A stretch of DNA of 64,000 bases from Anaerotignum lactatifermentans (GCF_016902535.1 NZ_JACSNY010000001.1:1-64000); one strand, 5' to 3'. Shown: positions 26,051 to 35,971, numbered from the stretch's first letter. Numbers and translations are program-made. Notes: a model not told the origin generated them from the letters alone.

Positions 26051-28747
26051 TTATTGTATGCCGAAATTGGGGTTTTCGATCTGGTCGTCCTCAAATGGAG
26101 GAATCTCCACATCTTCTTCCCCTAGATCCCCTGTCCCTGTGTTCCCGTTAGGATCACTGGGATTCGTCGGATCTGTGGACACATTGGTCTGGCTGTGATC
26201 CATGGTACATTCCTGACTGATGTCAATATCCATCTTGCCCTCCGGAATAGTTCCCGGTTTGCTGAGGATCTTGGTACCGTCCACTGCCAGAACTACCTGC
26301 ATCACATCTTCCGAAGGGCAGTTTGCGCTGGCCAGCTTGCCGGACTCACGGCAGACATTGAAGGTCTGGTGCGCCGAGCATACAGACGATGCACCCTTGA
26401 AATCCGCCGCCGCAATATCAGAACGGGTGCTGTATCCGTAATAGTCGGAAGAACACAGGTCGGAAGGAATATCCCCTGTTACCGCGCAGAATGTCTGTGT
26501 CACAATACCGTCCGGACGGTCAAAGTCCTTATTCGCCAATCCCTCATGGATCTGGCTCATTACCTTTCTCCAGATGGTCGTGTGGGCGCTGCCCGATATA
26601 TTCATGACTTTTGCTGAATCGTAACCCATCCAGATACCTGCCGTATAGTACGGAGTATATCCATAGAAAGTCAGGTCCTTGGTATCGTTGGTAGTACCTG
26701 TCTTACCCGCTACGGTCATGCCGTTGATGGCCGCCGCCGTACCAGTACCGCCGGTGATAACATCTTTCATCATATCTGTCAGCAGATATGCCGTGGTTTC
26801 CTTCAGCACTCTTTCGCCAGGATTATCAGTATTGTCAATCAATACAGAGCCGTCATGGCTGAGTACCTTTGTGTAATAAATGGGCTCATAATGGGTACCG
26901 CCGTTGGCAATAGTCGTGTACGCATTGGTCATTTCCAGTACGGTCACACCTTTGGTCAGACCGCCCAGTGCCGTTGTAGCCGCTTTATCCTCTTCTACCA
27001 GATTTTTAATGCCCATATTCTGCATATACTCAAAAGATGTTTCAGCGCCTACCCTCATAAAGGTTTTGACCGCCAAAATGTTCATGGAGTTTTTAATACC
27101 ATCTCTGACTGTTGTAGGCCCTAAGTATTGACCATTCCAGTTTTTGGGAGACCAGCTGCCATAGGTCACCGGTTCGTCAATGATAATGGAGCCGGGCATC
27201 AGAAGGCCTGTATCAATGGCAGGCGCATAGGACGCCAGAGGCTTCATAGCGGAACCCTGCTGACGGTATGCCTGTGTGGCACGGTTGAATACGGAGTCGC
27301 CGGGTTTCTGCCCACGGCCGCCGACCAATGCCTTGATCTCGCCATTATGCTGGTCCATGATAACCATGGCCGCCTGCAACGAACGGGATACCGTCAAGTT
27401 ATCCAGTACCAGTTCATGGGTATCATCCAGCAGTTCTTCTTTTACAGATTCCACAAAGGCATCCACTTCGTCCTCGCTGGTTACCGTTGTTTTTCTCTCG
27501 TAATGAGACTGGTTGGTATCCTCATCGGGATTTGTGGTATCCAATACGGAAATCAGATACGTAACGTCCAGTGTACCATCTCCGGCAGGAAAATTACTGT
27601 CGTCTGTAAAGACATCATCCACAATTTCCTGCATATCTGTATTCATGGTGGAATAAATCTCCAGACCGCCGCTGTAAATCAGGTTGTATGCCTGTTTCTC
27701 CGTATAGCCTAAATCCTCCTGAAGATCTACCGCCAGCTGGTTAATCATAGCTTCCACAAAATAGTTATGGTTAGCGGTGCCGCCTTCTTCCTGCTGATCG
27801 GTGCATACCAGCTTGCTGTATACATCCTCCGCCATTGCGGAATCATATTCCGCTTCGGAAATATAGCCCTGTTCCTTCATATTGTTCAGTACCAGCTGGA
27901 TTCGTTTTTTGTTGTTTTCCGGCTGGGAATCCGGGGAATACAGGCTGGGATTATTGGTAATGGAAATAATGCAGGCACACTCCGCCAAGGATAACTCGCT
28001 GGTATGCTTGCCGAAATAATACTGTGCCGCCGCTTCCACACCATTCAGGCCATGGCCCAAAGCTATGGAATTTAAGTAAAGTTCCAAAATATAGTTTTTG
28101 GCCGCTTCTTTGGAGCCCAGCTGATCTTCCAGCATATTCTCCAGCTTGACAGCCAAATACTGTTCTTTTATTTTTCGGGTAATGCTCTTTTCTCTGTCTC
28201 CCAGCACCTCCGTTTTGATCAGCTGCTGTGTCAAAGTGCTGGCGCCCTGAGAAAAGCTCATGGTTTTGACGTTTTCGATCATGGCACGGAAAATCCCCCG
28301 TATATCAATACCGCCATGCTCATAGAATCGCTCGTCCTCAATGGCCACCGCCGCATGCTGCATTTCAATGGGAATCTCATCCAGAGAAACATATTCCCGG
28401 TTTTCCCCTTTATGCAGCTTGTCCACCTCGTTGCCCGCGTCATCATAAATGATGGAGGTATAGGCTTCCGGCAGTACATCAGATACATTCAGCATCTCTG
28501 TACTCTGAAGTATCCCTACCACTGCCCCCAAACCGACGCCACCTACGGCAAATACGAACAAGACTGCCAATACCATCAGGAAACGCGGCCATCTGCGTTT
28601 CGGTTTTCTTCTTCGCTTTCGAGCGTTTGGATGAGGTGTCGCATCGTAGTTTCTGTGGGAAGCAGATCTGCTTCTCTGGGAATTCCCGCTTCGATGACTG
28701 CCAGAAGATGATCTGGCGGAACGCCCTCTCCGTTGAGAATCATTCAT
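26051..28747 (-). CDS. Class A penicillin-binding protein (PBP1A-type)
   Basis: Bifunctional peptidoglycan polymerase of 898 residues anchored in the membrane. A basic, Ser/Arg-rich cytoplasmic tail (1-53) precedes one membrane segment (about 54-80). The GT51 glycosyltransferase has the catalytic E137 in IEDERFYEH and the TLTQQL block. The transpeptidase has the SxxK nucleophile S499 in GSAMKPL and K682-T-G-T. The tail is acidic and rich in Pro, Asn and Asp. The start follows AAAGGAGGG. Divergent from yunB. Confidence 0.95.
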   Translation of the reverse strand: MNDSQRRGRSARSSSGSHRSGNSQRSRSASHRNYDATPHPNARKRRRKPKRRWPRFLMVLAVLFVFAVGGVGLGAVVGILQSTEMLNVSDVLPEAYTSIIYDDAGNEVDKLHKGENREYVSLDEIPIEMQHAAVAIEDERFYEHGGIDIRGIFRAMIENVKTMSFSQGASTLTQQLIKTEVLGDREKSITRKIKEQYLAVKLENMLEDQLGSKEAAKNYILELYLNSIALGHGLNGVEAAAQYYFGKHTSELSLAECACIISITNNPSLYSPDSQPENNKKRIQLVLNNMKEQGYISEAEYDSAMAEDVYSKLVCTDQQEEGGTANHNYFVEAMINQLAVDLQEDLGYTEKQAYNLIYSGGLEIYSTMNTDMQEIVDDVFTDDSNFPAGDGTLDVTYLISVLDTTNPDEDTNQSHYERKTTVTSEDEVDAFVESVKEELLDDTHELVLDNLTVSRSLQAAMVIMDQHNGEIKALVGGRGQKPGDSVFNRATQAYRQQGSAMKPLASYAPAIDTGLLMPGSIIIDEPVTYGSWSPKNWNGQYLGPTTVRDGIKNSMNILAVKTFMRVGAETSFEYMQNMGIKNLVEEDKAATTALGGLTKGVTVLEMTNAYTTIANGGTHYEPIYYTKVLSHDGSVLIDNTDNPGERVLKETTAYLLTDMMKDVITGGTGTAAAINGMTVAGKTGTTNDTKDLTFYGYTPYYTAGIWMGYDSAKVMNISGSAHTTIWRKVMSQIHEGLANKDFDRPDGIVTQTFCAVTGDIPSDLCSSDYYGYSTRSDIAAADFKGASSVCSAHQTFNVCRESGKLASANCPSEDVMQVVLAVDGTKILSKPGTIPEGKMDIDISQECTMDHSQTNVSTDPTNPSDPNGNTGTGDLGEEDVEIPPFEDDQIENPNFGIQ

Positions 28748-28943
28748 TGGTAAACCCTCCTTTATGGGTTTGATTATAACAGATTTCCCCGGATAGATAA
28801 AGTATTAAACCCTGCAAAGTTGAATGCTTTTCCTAATTTTTTATTAAATTTTACATAAAATGGCGAGTTTTTCCCATTTCTCACCTGATTTTTTATGTAA
28901 TTTGGGCAAAAGGCGCATATGATGAAAGAGGAGGTGCCCTGAC

Positions 28944-29570
28944 ATGAAAAAACGCGGAAAAAAATCTGTTCTGCCTTCTTTCCTGCTGTTTTTCGGTATT
29001 TTTTTTCTGACCATCAGCGGTTTTTCCTTTTTGGACAAAGGCCTGTCCCGAATCTCCACAGAGATTTCCGCCTTACAGGCCCAAAATGCCGTTGTCTCCA
29101 TCATGGACCAGTCTTTACAGGAGACATTGGCGGAAAGCGGTCTAAGCGCGGGAAACTTTCTAATGGAGGACACAAACGGCGCTATCGCCGCCGATGCCAT
29201 CCGGATCAATTCCTTCTGCGCCGATCTCAGCCAGCGTCTGACCATCGCCTTCGGCCAACTGGAGCAGGAACGGATTCCCGTTCCCCTTGGCGCGCTGACC
29301 GGTACGGAGTTTTTCGCCAATTCCGGCCCCTGCCTTACCTTTACCCTTCAGCCGGCAGGCATGGCACAGGTAGACTACGAAACCGCCTTGGAAGAATCCG
29401 GCATCAATCAAATGCATTTTCAGATCTGGCTGAAGATTTCCGCACAGATCCGGGTCGTCAATCCTCTTCATTCGGAAACTTTTCCCATGGAACGCAAAAT
29501 CATGCTGGCTGATCTTGTTTTCGCCGGAGATGTCCCCAGTCATTACTTCCAGCTCCAATCTGACGGATAA
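28944..29570 (+). CDS. yunB: Sporulation protein YunB
   Basis: A 208-residue protein with an N-terminal membrane anchor (about 10-30) and the YunB-type body: INSFCADLSQRLTIAF, then PVPLGALTGTEFFANSGP, then MHFQIWLKISAQIRVVNP and MLADLVFAGDVP near the end. In Bacillus subtilis yunB belongs to the sigma-E mother-cell regulon and is needed for efficient sporulation. Its presence indicates a spore former. GAGGAGG is about ten bases before the ATG. Confidence 0.88.
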   Translation: MKKRGKKSVLPSFLLFFGIFFLTISGFSFLDKGLSRISTEISALQAQNAVVSIMDQSLQETLAESGLSAGNFLMEDTNGAIAADAIRINSFCADLSQRLTIAFGQLEQERIPVPLGALTGTEFFANSGPCLTFTLQPAGMAQVDYETALEESGINQMHFQIWLKISAQIRVVNPLHSETFPMERKIMLADLVFAGDVPSHYFQLQSDG

Positions 29571-29645
29571 GCTATTGACAGAATGGAAAATATACTATTA
29601 AATAGTAATAGCAAAGATGATAATTTTTTAACGGAGGTAATGAAA

Positions 29646-30221
29646 ATGGTTCGTACAATCAGAGACTTTTTAGAAGAAGTCGGCGGTCTTTCATATGATA
29701 ATGGTGATTTTTGGGCAGTCAGAGATAAATTCCGGGACACAGAAATCCAGGAATTTGTAAAATGCTTCCTGAAAGGCACAGAGATTCTCAGAGACGGCAA
29801 AAACGGCGCCCCTGTCACCCTGAAAGGTCTGGCAGATGATGACAAAGGCACCGTTGGTACAGAGGAAATCGACTTCCACGGCTACCAGCTGTATGATTTT
29901 TCCGACACCACCGGCGAATGGGTCGTTGTTACAATCCCTACTCTGGAAGAACTGGAAAAATACCTGCTCAGTGAAGCTGGCTATCTGAATTTTTACAGCA
30001 CACAAATGCTGGTATTTGAAGATGGTGTCTTCAAACCCTTTGAGATTATGTTTAACGGCGACAATGACACCGTCATCGGCTTGGATAAAGACCAGTTTGA
30101 CTCTCCTCTGGAGATCGACAAACTCCAGGGCCGCATCTGGGTGCGCTGGATGGATCCGGAAGAACTGCGTCCTCTCACAGACGAAGATGTAGAAGAATAC
30201 AAACGTTCCATCGGCAGATAA
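29646..30221 (+). CDS. Hypothetical protein
   Basis: A 191-residue acidic soluble protein with no signal peptide, membrane segment or motif I recognise; the text is rich in D/E with short hydrophobic strands (WVVVTIPTLEELEKYLL, IWVRWMDPEELRPL). The ATG at 29646 is chosen because GGAGG stands eight bases upstream; an ATG at 29640 is only two bases from it. It follows yunB on the same strand after about 75 bases. The family is unknown to me. Confidence 0.75.
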   Translation: MVRTIRDFLEEVGGLSYDNGDFWAVRDKFRDTEIQEFVKCFLKGTEILRDGKNGAPVTLKGLADDDKGTVGTEEIDFHGYQLYDFSDTTGEWVVVTIPTLEELEKYLLSEAGYLNFYSTQMLVFEDGVFKPFEIMFNGDNDTVIGLDKDQFDSPLEIDKLQGRIWVRWMDPEELRPLTDEDVEEYKRSIGR

Positions 30222-30240
30222 TCTGATACCGCATATTGAA

Positions 30241-30467
30241 AAACCCCCGGGGATTAGGGCATCTTCATAAGAAAACAAAAATCGTTAAAATCCTTGCACT
30301 GCAAAGAATCCAGGTGATTCTATTTTCAACGAAATGATCTTCTTATGAAGACAGCCGTCTCAGGTTCCTCCTAAAAAACCTATGTTTTCTTAAGAGGAAC
30401 CTGCTTTCCGGGGGTTTCTTTTGCTTTATGGCGCCGCCATAAGAAAAACAATCATTTCTTATGAGGC
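30241..30467. repeat. Nested palindromes between convergent genes (copy B)
   Basis: Four inverted repeats are packed in 230 bases: AAACCCCCGG (30241-30250) with CCGGGGGTTT (30408-30417); inside it TCTTCATAAGAA (30262-30273) with TTCTTATGAAGA (30340-30351) and CAGGTTCCTC (30361-30370) with GAGGAACCTG (30394-30403); after it CATAAGAAA with TTTCTTATG (30439-30463). The segment CATCTTCATAAGAAAACAAA matches the inverted flank of copy A. It looks as if palindromic elements entered a terminator hairpin. Confidence 0.75.
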
Positions 30468-30477
30468 ACCTGCTTTT

Positions 30478-30795
30478 TTATTTTTTCATCATTTCCACGA
30501 TGGCGCTCTTCGGCCGCAGGCCAATGGCGTGGTCTACAATTCTGCCCTCTTTCATGTATACCAGCGTCGGAATACTCATAACGCCGAATTCCCTTGCCAG
30601 TTCCGGCTCTTCGTCAATATTGATCTTGCATACTTTGACATCGCTGCTTTCTTCCGCCACTTCCTCCACCACAGGAGAAAGCATCCGGCAGGGGCCGCAC
30701 CATCCTGCCCAAAAATCCAGCAAAACGGGTTTCTTCTCATCTAATACTTCTTTACGGAAATTATCCTTTGTGATCTGATATACGTTATGCTTCAT
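30478..30795 (-). CDS. trxA: Thioredoxin
   Basis: A 105-residue cytoplasmic dithiol protein with the classic active site W32-C33-G-P-C36 in WAGWCGPC, the buried DFWA aspartate and the cis-proline loop MSIPTLVYMKEG. It reduces ribonucleotide reductase, peroxiredoxins and other targets. AAAGGAGG precedes the start. The probable reductase is the flavoprotein at 57846-58712, encoded elsewhere. Confidence 0.96.
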   Translation of the reverse strand: MKHNVYQITKDNFRKEVLDEKKPVLLDFWAGWCGPCRMLSPVVEEVAEESSDVKVCKINIDEEPELAREFGVMSIPTLVYMKEGRIVDHAIGLRPKSAIVEMMKK

Positions 30796-30888
30796 ATGGA
30801 ATGCCTCCTTTTTTTCTGCTCATTTTCTTCTCTTGATGTTACTATATCACTTTGGAGGCAAAATGTTCTGTAACCAGATCACAAACAA

Positions 30889-30947
30889 AGCCGGCACCCT
30901 TTCTTCGAAAGATGCCGGCTCCGTTTTTGTACGGTTTTCGCAAACCG
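30889..30947 (-). terminator. Terminator of the NlpC/P60 gene
   Basis: Two hairpins in series: AGCCGGCA (30889-30896) with TGCCGGCT (30913-30920), and ACGGTTTT with AAACCGT (30931-30947), the latter with flanking T/A runs. They lie between convergently spaced ends on the minus strand just before the trxA promoter region. Confidence 0.65.
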
Positions 30948-30966
30948 TTTTTCTCATTTCTTTTGA

Positions 30967-32088
30967 TTAACGTACCACTCGTCTTGCTGTGACATATGTA
31001 CTTGCACTATAACTGCTGCTCAGGGATGTAATTGTAACGCCATAAGCCGCGCCATCGGTAGAATGGATATAATTTCCATCGCCCATGTAAATGCCCACAT
31101 GGCTGATACCGCTGTTCCCGCCGCTGTTAAAGAATACCAGATCCCCTGCCTGTAGATCCGACTTGGCAACAGCTACACCGTTATTTACCATAGATGCGGA
31201 GCTTCTGTTAACAGAGATACCGAAATTCTTCAATACTGCGTATACAAAGCCGGAACAGTCAACGCCGCTGTTCAGATTTGTACCACCCCAAACGTAAGGA
31301 GTACCGATAAACTGTTTCGCGTAATTTACAATTTCCTGCCCCTTGGCGGAAGAAGATGTGGAACGGGAAGGTTTTTCACCGCTGCGGATGGAAACATACT
31401 CCGCGCTGACATAACCTTTCTGGCCGCCGTCTGTAATGACACGAACCCATTCTTCCCCAACTCTGTCAACATCTAATACTGTGCCGTAAGGCAGAACTGT
31501 CAATACGATAGAATTCAAAGATGCTTCTTTGCGCAGCTTCAATCCACTGGATGCCGTTACCATTGCGTACTGGTCACCCGCAGTCTGTGTGCTGCTTTCT
31601 CCAGATGCGTTTCCGATTACGGTCAGATAGGAAAGCAGGCTGCCAGAGACATAATCCTTGCTGATATATCCCTCTCCGCCGTTATATTCCACCTGATACC
31701 AACCGTCGTTGCGGCCTACAACCTGTAACGTATCGCCTGTATCAACGCTTCCGATTACATCGGAATTTGTTGTTGCTTCTGCACGAACATTCACGCTGGA
31801 AGCGGTCACTGTACCAGTGGCCTGTGTCAGCTTGAAATAATCATCGGAAACATAACCATTTTGATTGTTATATGAAATTTGAAACCAGTCGCCGCTTTTT
31901 CCCACTACGGAATAAGCAGTGCCTTTATCGATCTTGCCTAATACATCTGCGCCTGTGCTGGCCTGTGCACGTACATTTACATCTGTGCCTGTTGCCTGAC
32001 CAAGATCCGCCGCAAAAACGGTGGATACTCCCATAACAGCACATACGGCTGTCACGCAAACCTGGCGGATGGCTTTAGAAATGAACAT
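30967..32088 (-). CDS. Secreted SH3-domain NlpC/P60 peptidoglycan hydrolase
   Basis: A 373-residue exported protein. A signal peptide ending near FAADLG (about residue 28) is followed by three bacterial SH3 repeats (VNVRAQAS, VNVRAEAT, LKLRKEAS start them), a Ser-rich linker, and a C-terminal NlpC/P60 peptidase (about 250-373) with the catalytic Cys near 278 in DCSGFVYAV and His in SHVGIYMG. It would cut D-glutamyl-diaminopimelate bonds in the wall. The start at 32088 follows GGAGGAGAC; the ATG six codons upstream includes that site. A free-standing gene. Confidence 0.93.
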   Translation of the reverse strand: MFISKAIRQVCVTAVCAVMGVSTVFAADLGQATGTDVNVRAQASTGADVLGKIDKGTAYSVVGKSGDWFQISYNNQNGYVSDDYFKLTQATGTVTASSVNVRAEATTNSDVIGSVDTGDTLQVVGRNDGWYQVEYNGGEGYISKDYVSGSLLSYLTVIGNASGESSTQTAGDQYAMVTASSGLKLRKEASLNSIVLTVLPYGTVLDVDRVGEEWVRVITDGGQKGYVSAEYVSIRSGEKPSRSTSSSAKGQEIVNYAKQFIGTPYVWGGTNLNSGVDCSGFVYAVLKNFGISVNRSSASMVNNGVAVAKSDLQAGDLVFFNSGGNSGISHVGIYMGDGNYIHSTDGAAYGVTITSLSSSYSASTYVTARRVVR

Positions 32089-32242
32089 AAAAAGTCTCCT
32101 CCACACATTTTGAATTTATTACAAATCTGTTACAATAAGTATACGAAATATTAAGTATGGTGTCAATATTTTTTGAGAAAAAAGATGTATAAATTCCGCC
32201 AAAACCACATATCATATTGATTTTCCGCCATTTTCCGCAAAA

Positions 32243-32290
32243 AAAGAGAAGCCGCATCCTGTTCTTTTCACAAAACAGAGGCTTCTCTTT
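32243..32290 (-). terminator. Terminator of the aminopeptidase gene
   Basis: AAAGAGAAGC (32243-32252) pairs with GCTTCTCTTT (32281-32290), with an inner AACAG/CTGTT pairing and flanking A/T runs. Confidence 0.75.
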
Positions 32291-32321
32291 ATTTTTTAAG
32301 ATTTTTAAAAGATCCTGCCCT

Positions 32322-33437
32322 TTAGAGCACTTCTTCCAGGAATTTTCCGTTTACATAAAATAAAATCCCATCGGCATAAATCTTTCCTGCTTTTGTCATA
32401 TCATTGATCATATCCCAGTGGATGGCCGAGGTATTTTTCCCGCCCGCCTCCGGGAAGGCTTCTCCAATGGCCATATGCATGGAACCGCCGATCTTTTCAT
32501 CAAAGAGAATATTTTTCGTATGACGCTGGATGCCATAGTTGGTGCCAATAGCCACCTCGCCGAAATACCGGGAGCCTTCGTCCGTATCTACATAAGAAAG
32601 TAGCGTCTCGTTTTTCTTTGCGTCCGCGCAGCGCGCTTCCACAATTCTTCCCTTTTCCACCGTCAGACGGACTTTCTCAAACTCATGGCCGTTCAAAATA
32701 GAAGGATAGGAGAAGGTAATATAGCCATCTACGCCATCCTCTACGGGAGAAGTAAAGATTTCCCCATCAGGGAAGTTTTCCTGTCCGCAGCAGTTGATCC
32801 ATTTTCTGCCTTCCACCTTCACCCGGATATCCGTATCCTCCGAAAGGATATGCAGTTCCTTTTTCCCGTCCAGCCAGCTGACCCATCTTTCCTGCCATGC
32901 GGCCATTTCCTTCCATTTTGCCACGGGATCGTCCTCATTCAAAAATCCTGCCGCGTATACGAAATCCTCATATTCCTCCAGACTCATACCGGCGTTTTGG
33001 GCGTCCCCATTGGTAGGGAACTGTGTACCGCACCAGCGAAGTTCTCCGCTGCCCATTCTGCTGGAATAGATTTTTCTGTTTTCTTTATTAGCCAGTCTGC
33101 GTTCTTTTAATCTTTCCGGCGGCACAGACTGCATGGTTTTTGTATTTTCACTGCCCCACGCACTGATCCAGACATCGGAAGAAGCGCAGGCGCCAAAACG
33201 GATATTGGGTCTGGCATACTGCTCCGCCGTGCCGTTTTTCAATAACTCCGCGTCCACATCCGGCAAATCCACGTAATATTCTACCAGAGCGCCCTTTTTT
33301 ACCGCTGCTCTGGCAACCGCCTTGACAAAGGGCAGCGCCGCGTCCTCGGCGGAAATGGCTACCTTATCCCCCGGTTTTACCTCTGTTGAGTAGCTGACCA
33401 GTACTTCCGCCAGCTTTTCCAGCCGTTGATCCTTCAT
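32322..33437 (-). CDS. M29 family aminopeptidase
   Basis: A 371-residue metalloaminopeptidase of the thermophilic-aminopeptidase family (AmpS/PepS/AmpT). Recognisable family blocks are the N-terminal VLVSYSTEVKPGDKVAI, the NFPDGEIFTSPVEDGVDG region holding metal-binding Glu, GRIVEARCADAKKNE, FGEVAIGTNYGI, and GGSMHMAIGEAFPE with IHWDMI holding His and Asp ligands. It removes N-terminal residues from peptides in the cytoplasm. It is followed in its operon direction by nothing, and lies 11 bases after the isochorismatase-type gene upstream. Confidence 0.92.
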   Translation of the reverse strand: MKDQRLEKLAEVLVSYSTEVKPGDKVAISAEDAALPFVKAVARAAVKKGALVEYYVDLPDVDAELLKNGTAEQYARPNIRFGACASSDVWISAWGSENTKTMQSVPPERLKERRLANKENRKIYSSRMGSGELRWCGTQFPTNGDAQNAGMSLEEYEDFVYAAGFLNEDDPVAKWKEMAAWQERWVSWLDGKKELHILSEDTDIRVKVEGRKWINCCGQENFPDGEIFTSPVEDGVDGYITFSYPSILNGHEFEKVRLTVEKGRIVEARCADAKKNETLLSYVDTDEGSRYFGEVAIGTNYGIQRHTKNILFDEKIGGSMHMAIGEAFPEAGGKNTSAIHWDMINDMTKAGKIYADGILFYVNGKFLEEVL

Positions 33438-33448
33438 CTTTTCTCACC

Positions 33449-33973
33449 TCATTTTACAATACACTGGCACATCTGCATGGTTTTCAAAGCCGCGTCGTGA
33501 CTTTCCGGCGTAACGCCCGCGCAGCAGGAAGCATCCACAAAGACTTTCGCCTCCGGCAGTCTTGTCTTAATGAGGATGGCGTTGGATACAACACAGATAT
33601 CTGTACACAGGCCAACAAGCTCAATTTCCACTTCCTCATGGCCCACCGCTTCCAGATACAGCATATCCGCCAGCGCCTGAGAACCAAAGGTACCTTTGTT
33701 GACAATCACAGCGCCGCCCAGTGCTTCTGCTACTTTCTCATTGATCTGCCAGCCGTGCGTGCTCTCCACGCAGTGTACCACCGGCAGGATCTCTCCTTCC
33801 TGGGTCTGGAGATAATCGTCGCCATGGGTATCTCTTGTAGCATAGATATGATCTTTGGGATATTCCCCGATTTTTTCCACCACACGATCCACGATGGCCT
33901 CCGCTTCTTTTGTGCCCAATGCGCCGTCGATAAAGTCATTCTGCATATCTATTACAACCAGTAATTTTTTCAT
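33449..33973 (-). CDS. Isochorismatase-family cysteine hydrolase (nicotinamidase-like)
   Basis: A 174-residue hydrolase with the catalytic triad D9 (VVIDMQNDF), K93 (VNKGTFGS) and C127 (TDICVVSNA). D48 and H50 in RDTHGDDY resemble the metal pair of nicotinamidases, so nicotinamide to nicotinate is a plausible reaction; other amides are possible. It lies 11 bases before the M29 aminopeptidase gene, likely co-transcribed. Confidence 0.88.
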   Translation of the reverse strand: MKKLLVVIDMQNDFIDGALGTKEAEAIVDRVVEKIGEYPKDHIYATRDTHGDDYLQTQEGEILPVVHCVESTHGWQINEKVAEALGGAVIVNKGTFGSQALADMLYLEAVGHEEVEIELVGLCTDICVVSNAILIKTRLPEAKVFVDASCCAGVTPESHDAALKTMQMCQCIVK

Positions 33974-34140
33974 ATTTCTTTCCGTCCTTTCCGGTTTTTA
34001 TTCTGCTTTCTACTGTTCTATTTTATCACGCCGGCCTACGCCTTTCAACCATAACCGGACAGCCTCTGCATACAGCCATATATACACCTTGCCATGCCCT
34101 CTCTTTTAGGAAAAAACTGCTTTTTCCTCTTAGATTCCCC

Positions 34141-34170
34141 TTGACACCGGCAGACCTTTCGGTTTATGAT
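34141..34170 (+). promoter_or_regulatory. Promoter of the proS T-box transcript
   Basis: TTGACA (34141-34146) and TATGAT (34165-34170) are 18 bases apart, immediately before the T-box leader. Confidence 0.75.
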
Positions 34171-34176
34171 AATAGC

Positions 34177-34403
34177 TGATATCGGCGATGACCGGGAATA
34201 GTACAAAAGCCTTTTGTCTCCAGAAAACAGGCGGTTGATGCGAGCCTTGGCAAACCTTTTGGAACCTGCCCCGAAAGCCCCGCAGGGAAAATGCGGCGTA
34301 CTCCGGCGTTAACGGATTCGAGCGGACAGCGTGATTCGCTGTCAAGGAGGGTGGCACCGCCAATGATACCTTGGTCCCTTTGTATGGGACGAAGGCTTTT
34401 TTT
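34177..34403 (+). promoter_or_regulatory. T-box leader, proline-responsive
   Basis: A transcript leader that reads uncharged tRNA-Pro. It contains GATGACCGGGAATAGTA near the stem I base, the canonical GGAACCTGCC segment whose CCT (34265-34267) fits a proline specifier codon, the T-box core AGGGTGGCACCGC (34348-34360) that pairs with the tRNA acceptor end, and a terminator stem CCTTGGTCCC (34369-34378) with GGGACGAAGG (34386-34395) followed by seven T. Uncharged tRNA would favour the antiterminator and proS expression. Confidence 0.93.
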
Positions 34404-34464
34404 ATGGAAAATTGTCCCTCCGGTATCCGAAAAAAACAGATTTTTATATAAGGAGGAAACACCA

Positions 34465-35901
34465 ATGGCAAAAGAAAAGAAATTTGTGGAATCCATTACC
34501 GATATGGAACAGGATTTCCCCCAGTGGTATACGGACGTTGTCAAAAAAGCAGACCTGACGGAATACTCTTCCCTGAAGGGCTGCATGATTATCCGTCCCT
34601 ACGGCTATGCCATCTGGGAACTGATCCAGAAACAGCTGGACGAAAGATTCAAAGCCACAGGACATGAAAACGTATATATGCCCATGTTCATTCCCGAAAG
34701 CCTGCTGCAGAAGGAAAAAGACCATGTAGAAGGCTTCGCGCCGGAAGTAGCATGGGTTACCCACGGCGGCGACAAGAAGCTGGAGGAACGCATCTGTGTA
34801 CGTCCCACTTCCGAAACACTGTTCTGCGAACACTATGCAAACATCATCCAGTCCTACCGTGACCTGCCCAAGCTGTACAATCAGTGGTGCTCCGTTGTTC
34901 GTTGGGAAAAAACCACACGTCCTTTCCTGCGCACCATGGAATTTTTATGGCAGGAAGGCCATACGGCCCACGCCACAGCAGAAGAAGCACAGGAAGAAAC
35001 ACTGCGTATGCTGAATGTATACGCTGATTTCTGCCATGATGTACTGGCTATCCCTGTCATCAAAGGCGAAAAAACAGAGAAAGAACGCTTCGCCGGCGCT
35101 GCTCATACCTTCACTATTGAAAGCCTGATGCATGACGGCAAAGCACTGCAGTCCGGCACCAGCCATAACTTCGGCGACGGTTTTGCCAAAGCCTTTGAAA
35201 TCCAGTATACAGACAAAGACAACAAACTCCAGTATGTGCATCAGACCAGCTGGGGCATGACCACCAGACTCATCGGTGCCATCATCATGGTACACGGCGA
35301 CAACAGCGGTCTGGTTCTGCCTCCGAAGATCGCGCCCACACAGGTAGTGATTATCCCTATCGCCCAGCATAAGGAAGGCGTACTGGACAAGGCCAACGAA
35401 CTGAAAGCACGCCTGTCCTCTATCTGCCGCATCAAGCTGGATGATTCCGATAAATCCGCCGGCTGGAAATTCAGTGAATATGAAATGAAAGGCGTGCCTC
35501 TGCGTCTGGAAATCGGCCCCAAGGATATGGAAAAGAACCAGGCGGTACTGGCAAGACGTGACACCGGCGAAAAGATCGTCGTTTCTCTGGATGAGCTGGA
35601 AGAAAAAATCCCCGCTCTGCTGGAAGAAATTCAGGCAAACCTGCTGCAAAAAGCAACAGAACGCCGGGATTCCAAAACATATGTGGCCCACAATATGGAA
35701 GAATTCGAAAAAACCATCAACGAAACACCCGGCTTTATCAAGGCTATGTGGTGCGGCGATCAGGCCTGCGAAGATGCCATCAAGGAAAAAACAGCCGCTA
35801 CCAGCAGATGTATCCCCTTCGAACAGGAAGAGATCAGCGACGTCTGCGTATGCTGCGGCAAGCCTGCGAAACATATGGTATACTGGGGCAGAGCATATTG
35901 A
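34465..35901 (+). CDS. proS: Prolyl-tRNA synthetase (short, archaeal/eukaryal type)
   Basis: Charges tRNA-Pro with proline. At 478 residues it is the ProS type 3 form that lacks the internal editing domain of the long bacterial type. Class II motifs are present: motif 2 in [20 protein letters not shown] with the nearby EGHTAHAT, and motif 3 in [19 protein letters not shown]; the anticodon-binding and C-terminal zinc-like domain ([19 protein letters not shown]) follow. The start at 34465 is behind AGGAGGAAA. It is governed by the T-box just upstream. Confidence 0.97.
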   Translation: MAKEKKFVESITDMEQDFPQWYTDVVKKADLTEYSSLKGCMIIRPYGYAIWELIQKQLDERFKATGHENVYMPMFIPESLLQKEKDHVEGFAPEVAWVTHGGDKKLEERICVRPTSETLFCEHYANIIQSYRDLPKLYNQWCSVVRWEKTTRPFLRTMEFLWQEGHTAHATAEEAQEETLRMLNVYADFCHDVLAIPVIKGEKTEKERFAGAAHTFTIESLMHDGKALQSGTSHNFGDGFAKAFEIQYTDKDNKLQYVHQTSWGMTTRLIGAIIMVHGDNSGLVLPPKIAPTQVVIIPIAQHKEGVLDKANELKARLSSICRIKLDDSDKSAGWKFSEYEMKGVPLRLEIGPKDMEKNQAVLARRDTGEKIVVSLDELEEKIPALLEEIQANLLQKATERRDSKTYVAHNMEEFEKTINETPGFIKAMWCGDQACEDAIKEKTAATSRCIPFEQEEISDVCVCCGKPAKHMVYWGRAY

Positions 35902-35971
35902 TTCTTCCCCTTGTAAAATACTGCCAGGGAAGCCAAGGGCTTTCCTTGACATATAATTGTTCTATTTTCAC

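Noticed and set aside
28917-28924. CATATGAT resembling a sporulation sigma -10 element before yunB
   Set aside because: It overlaps the position of the ribosome binding site too closely to leave room for a normal leader, and I see no matching -35 element.
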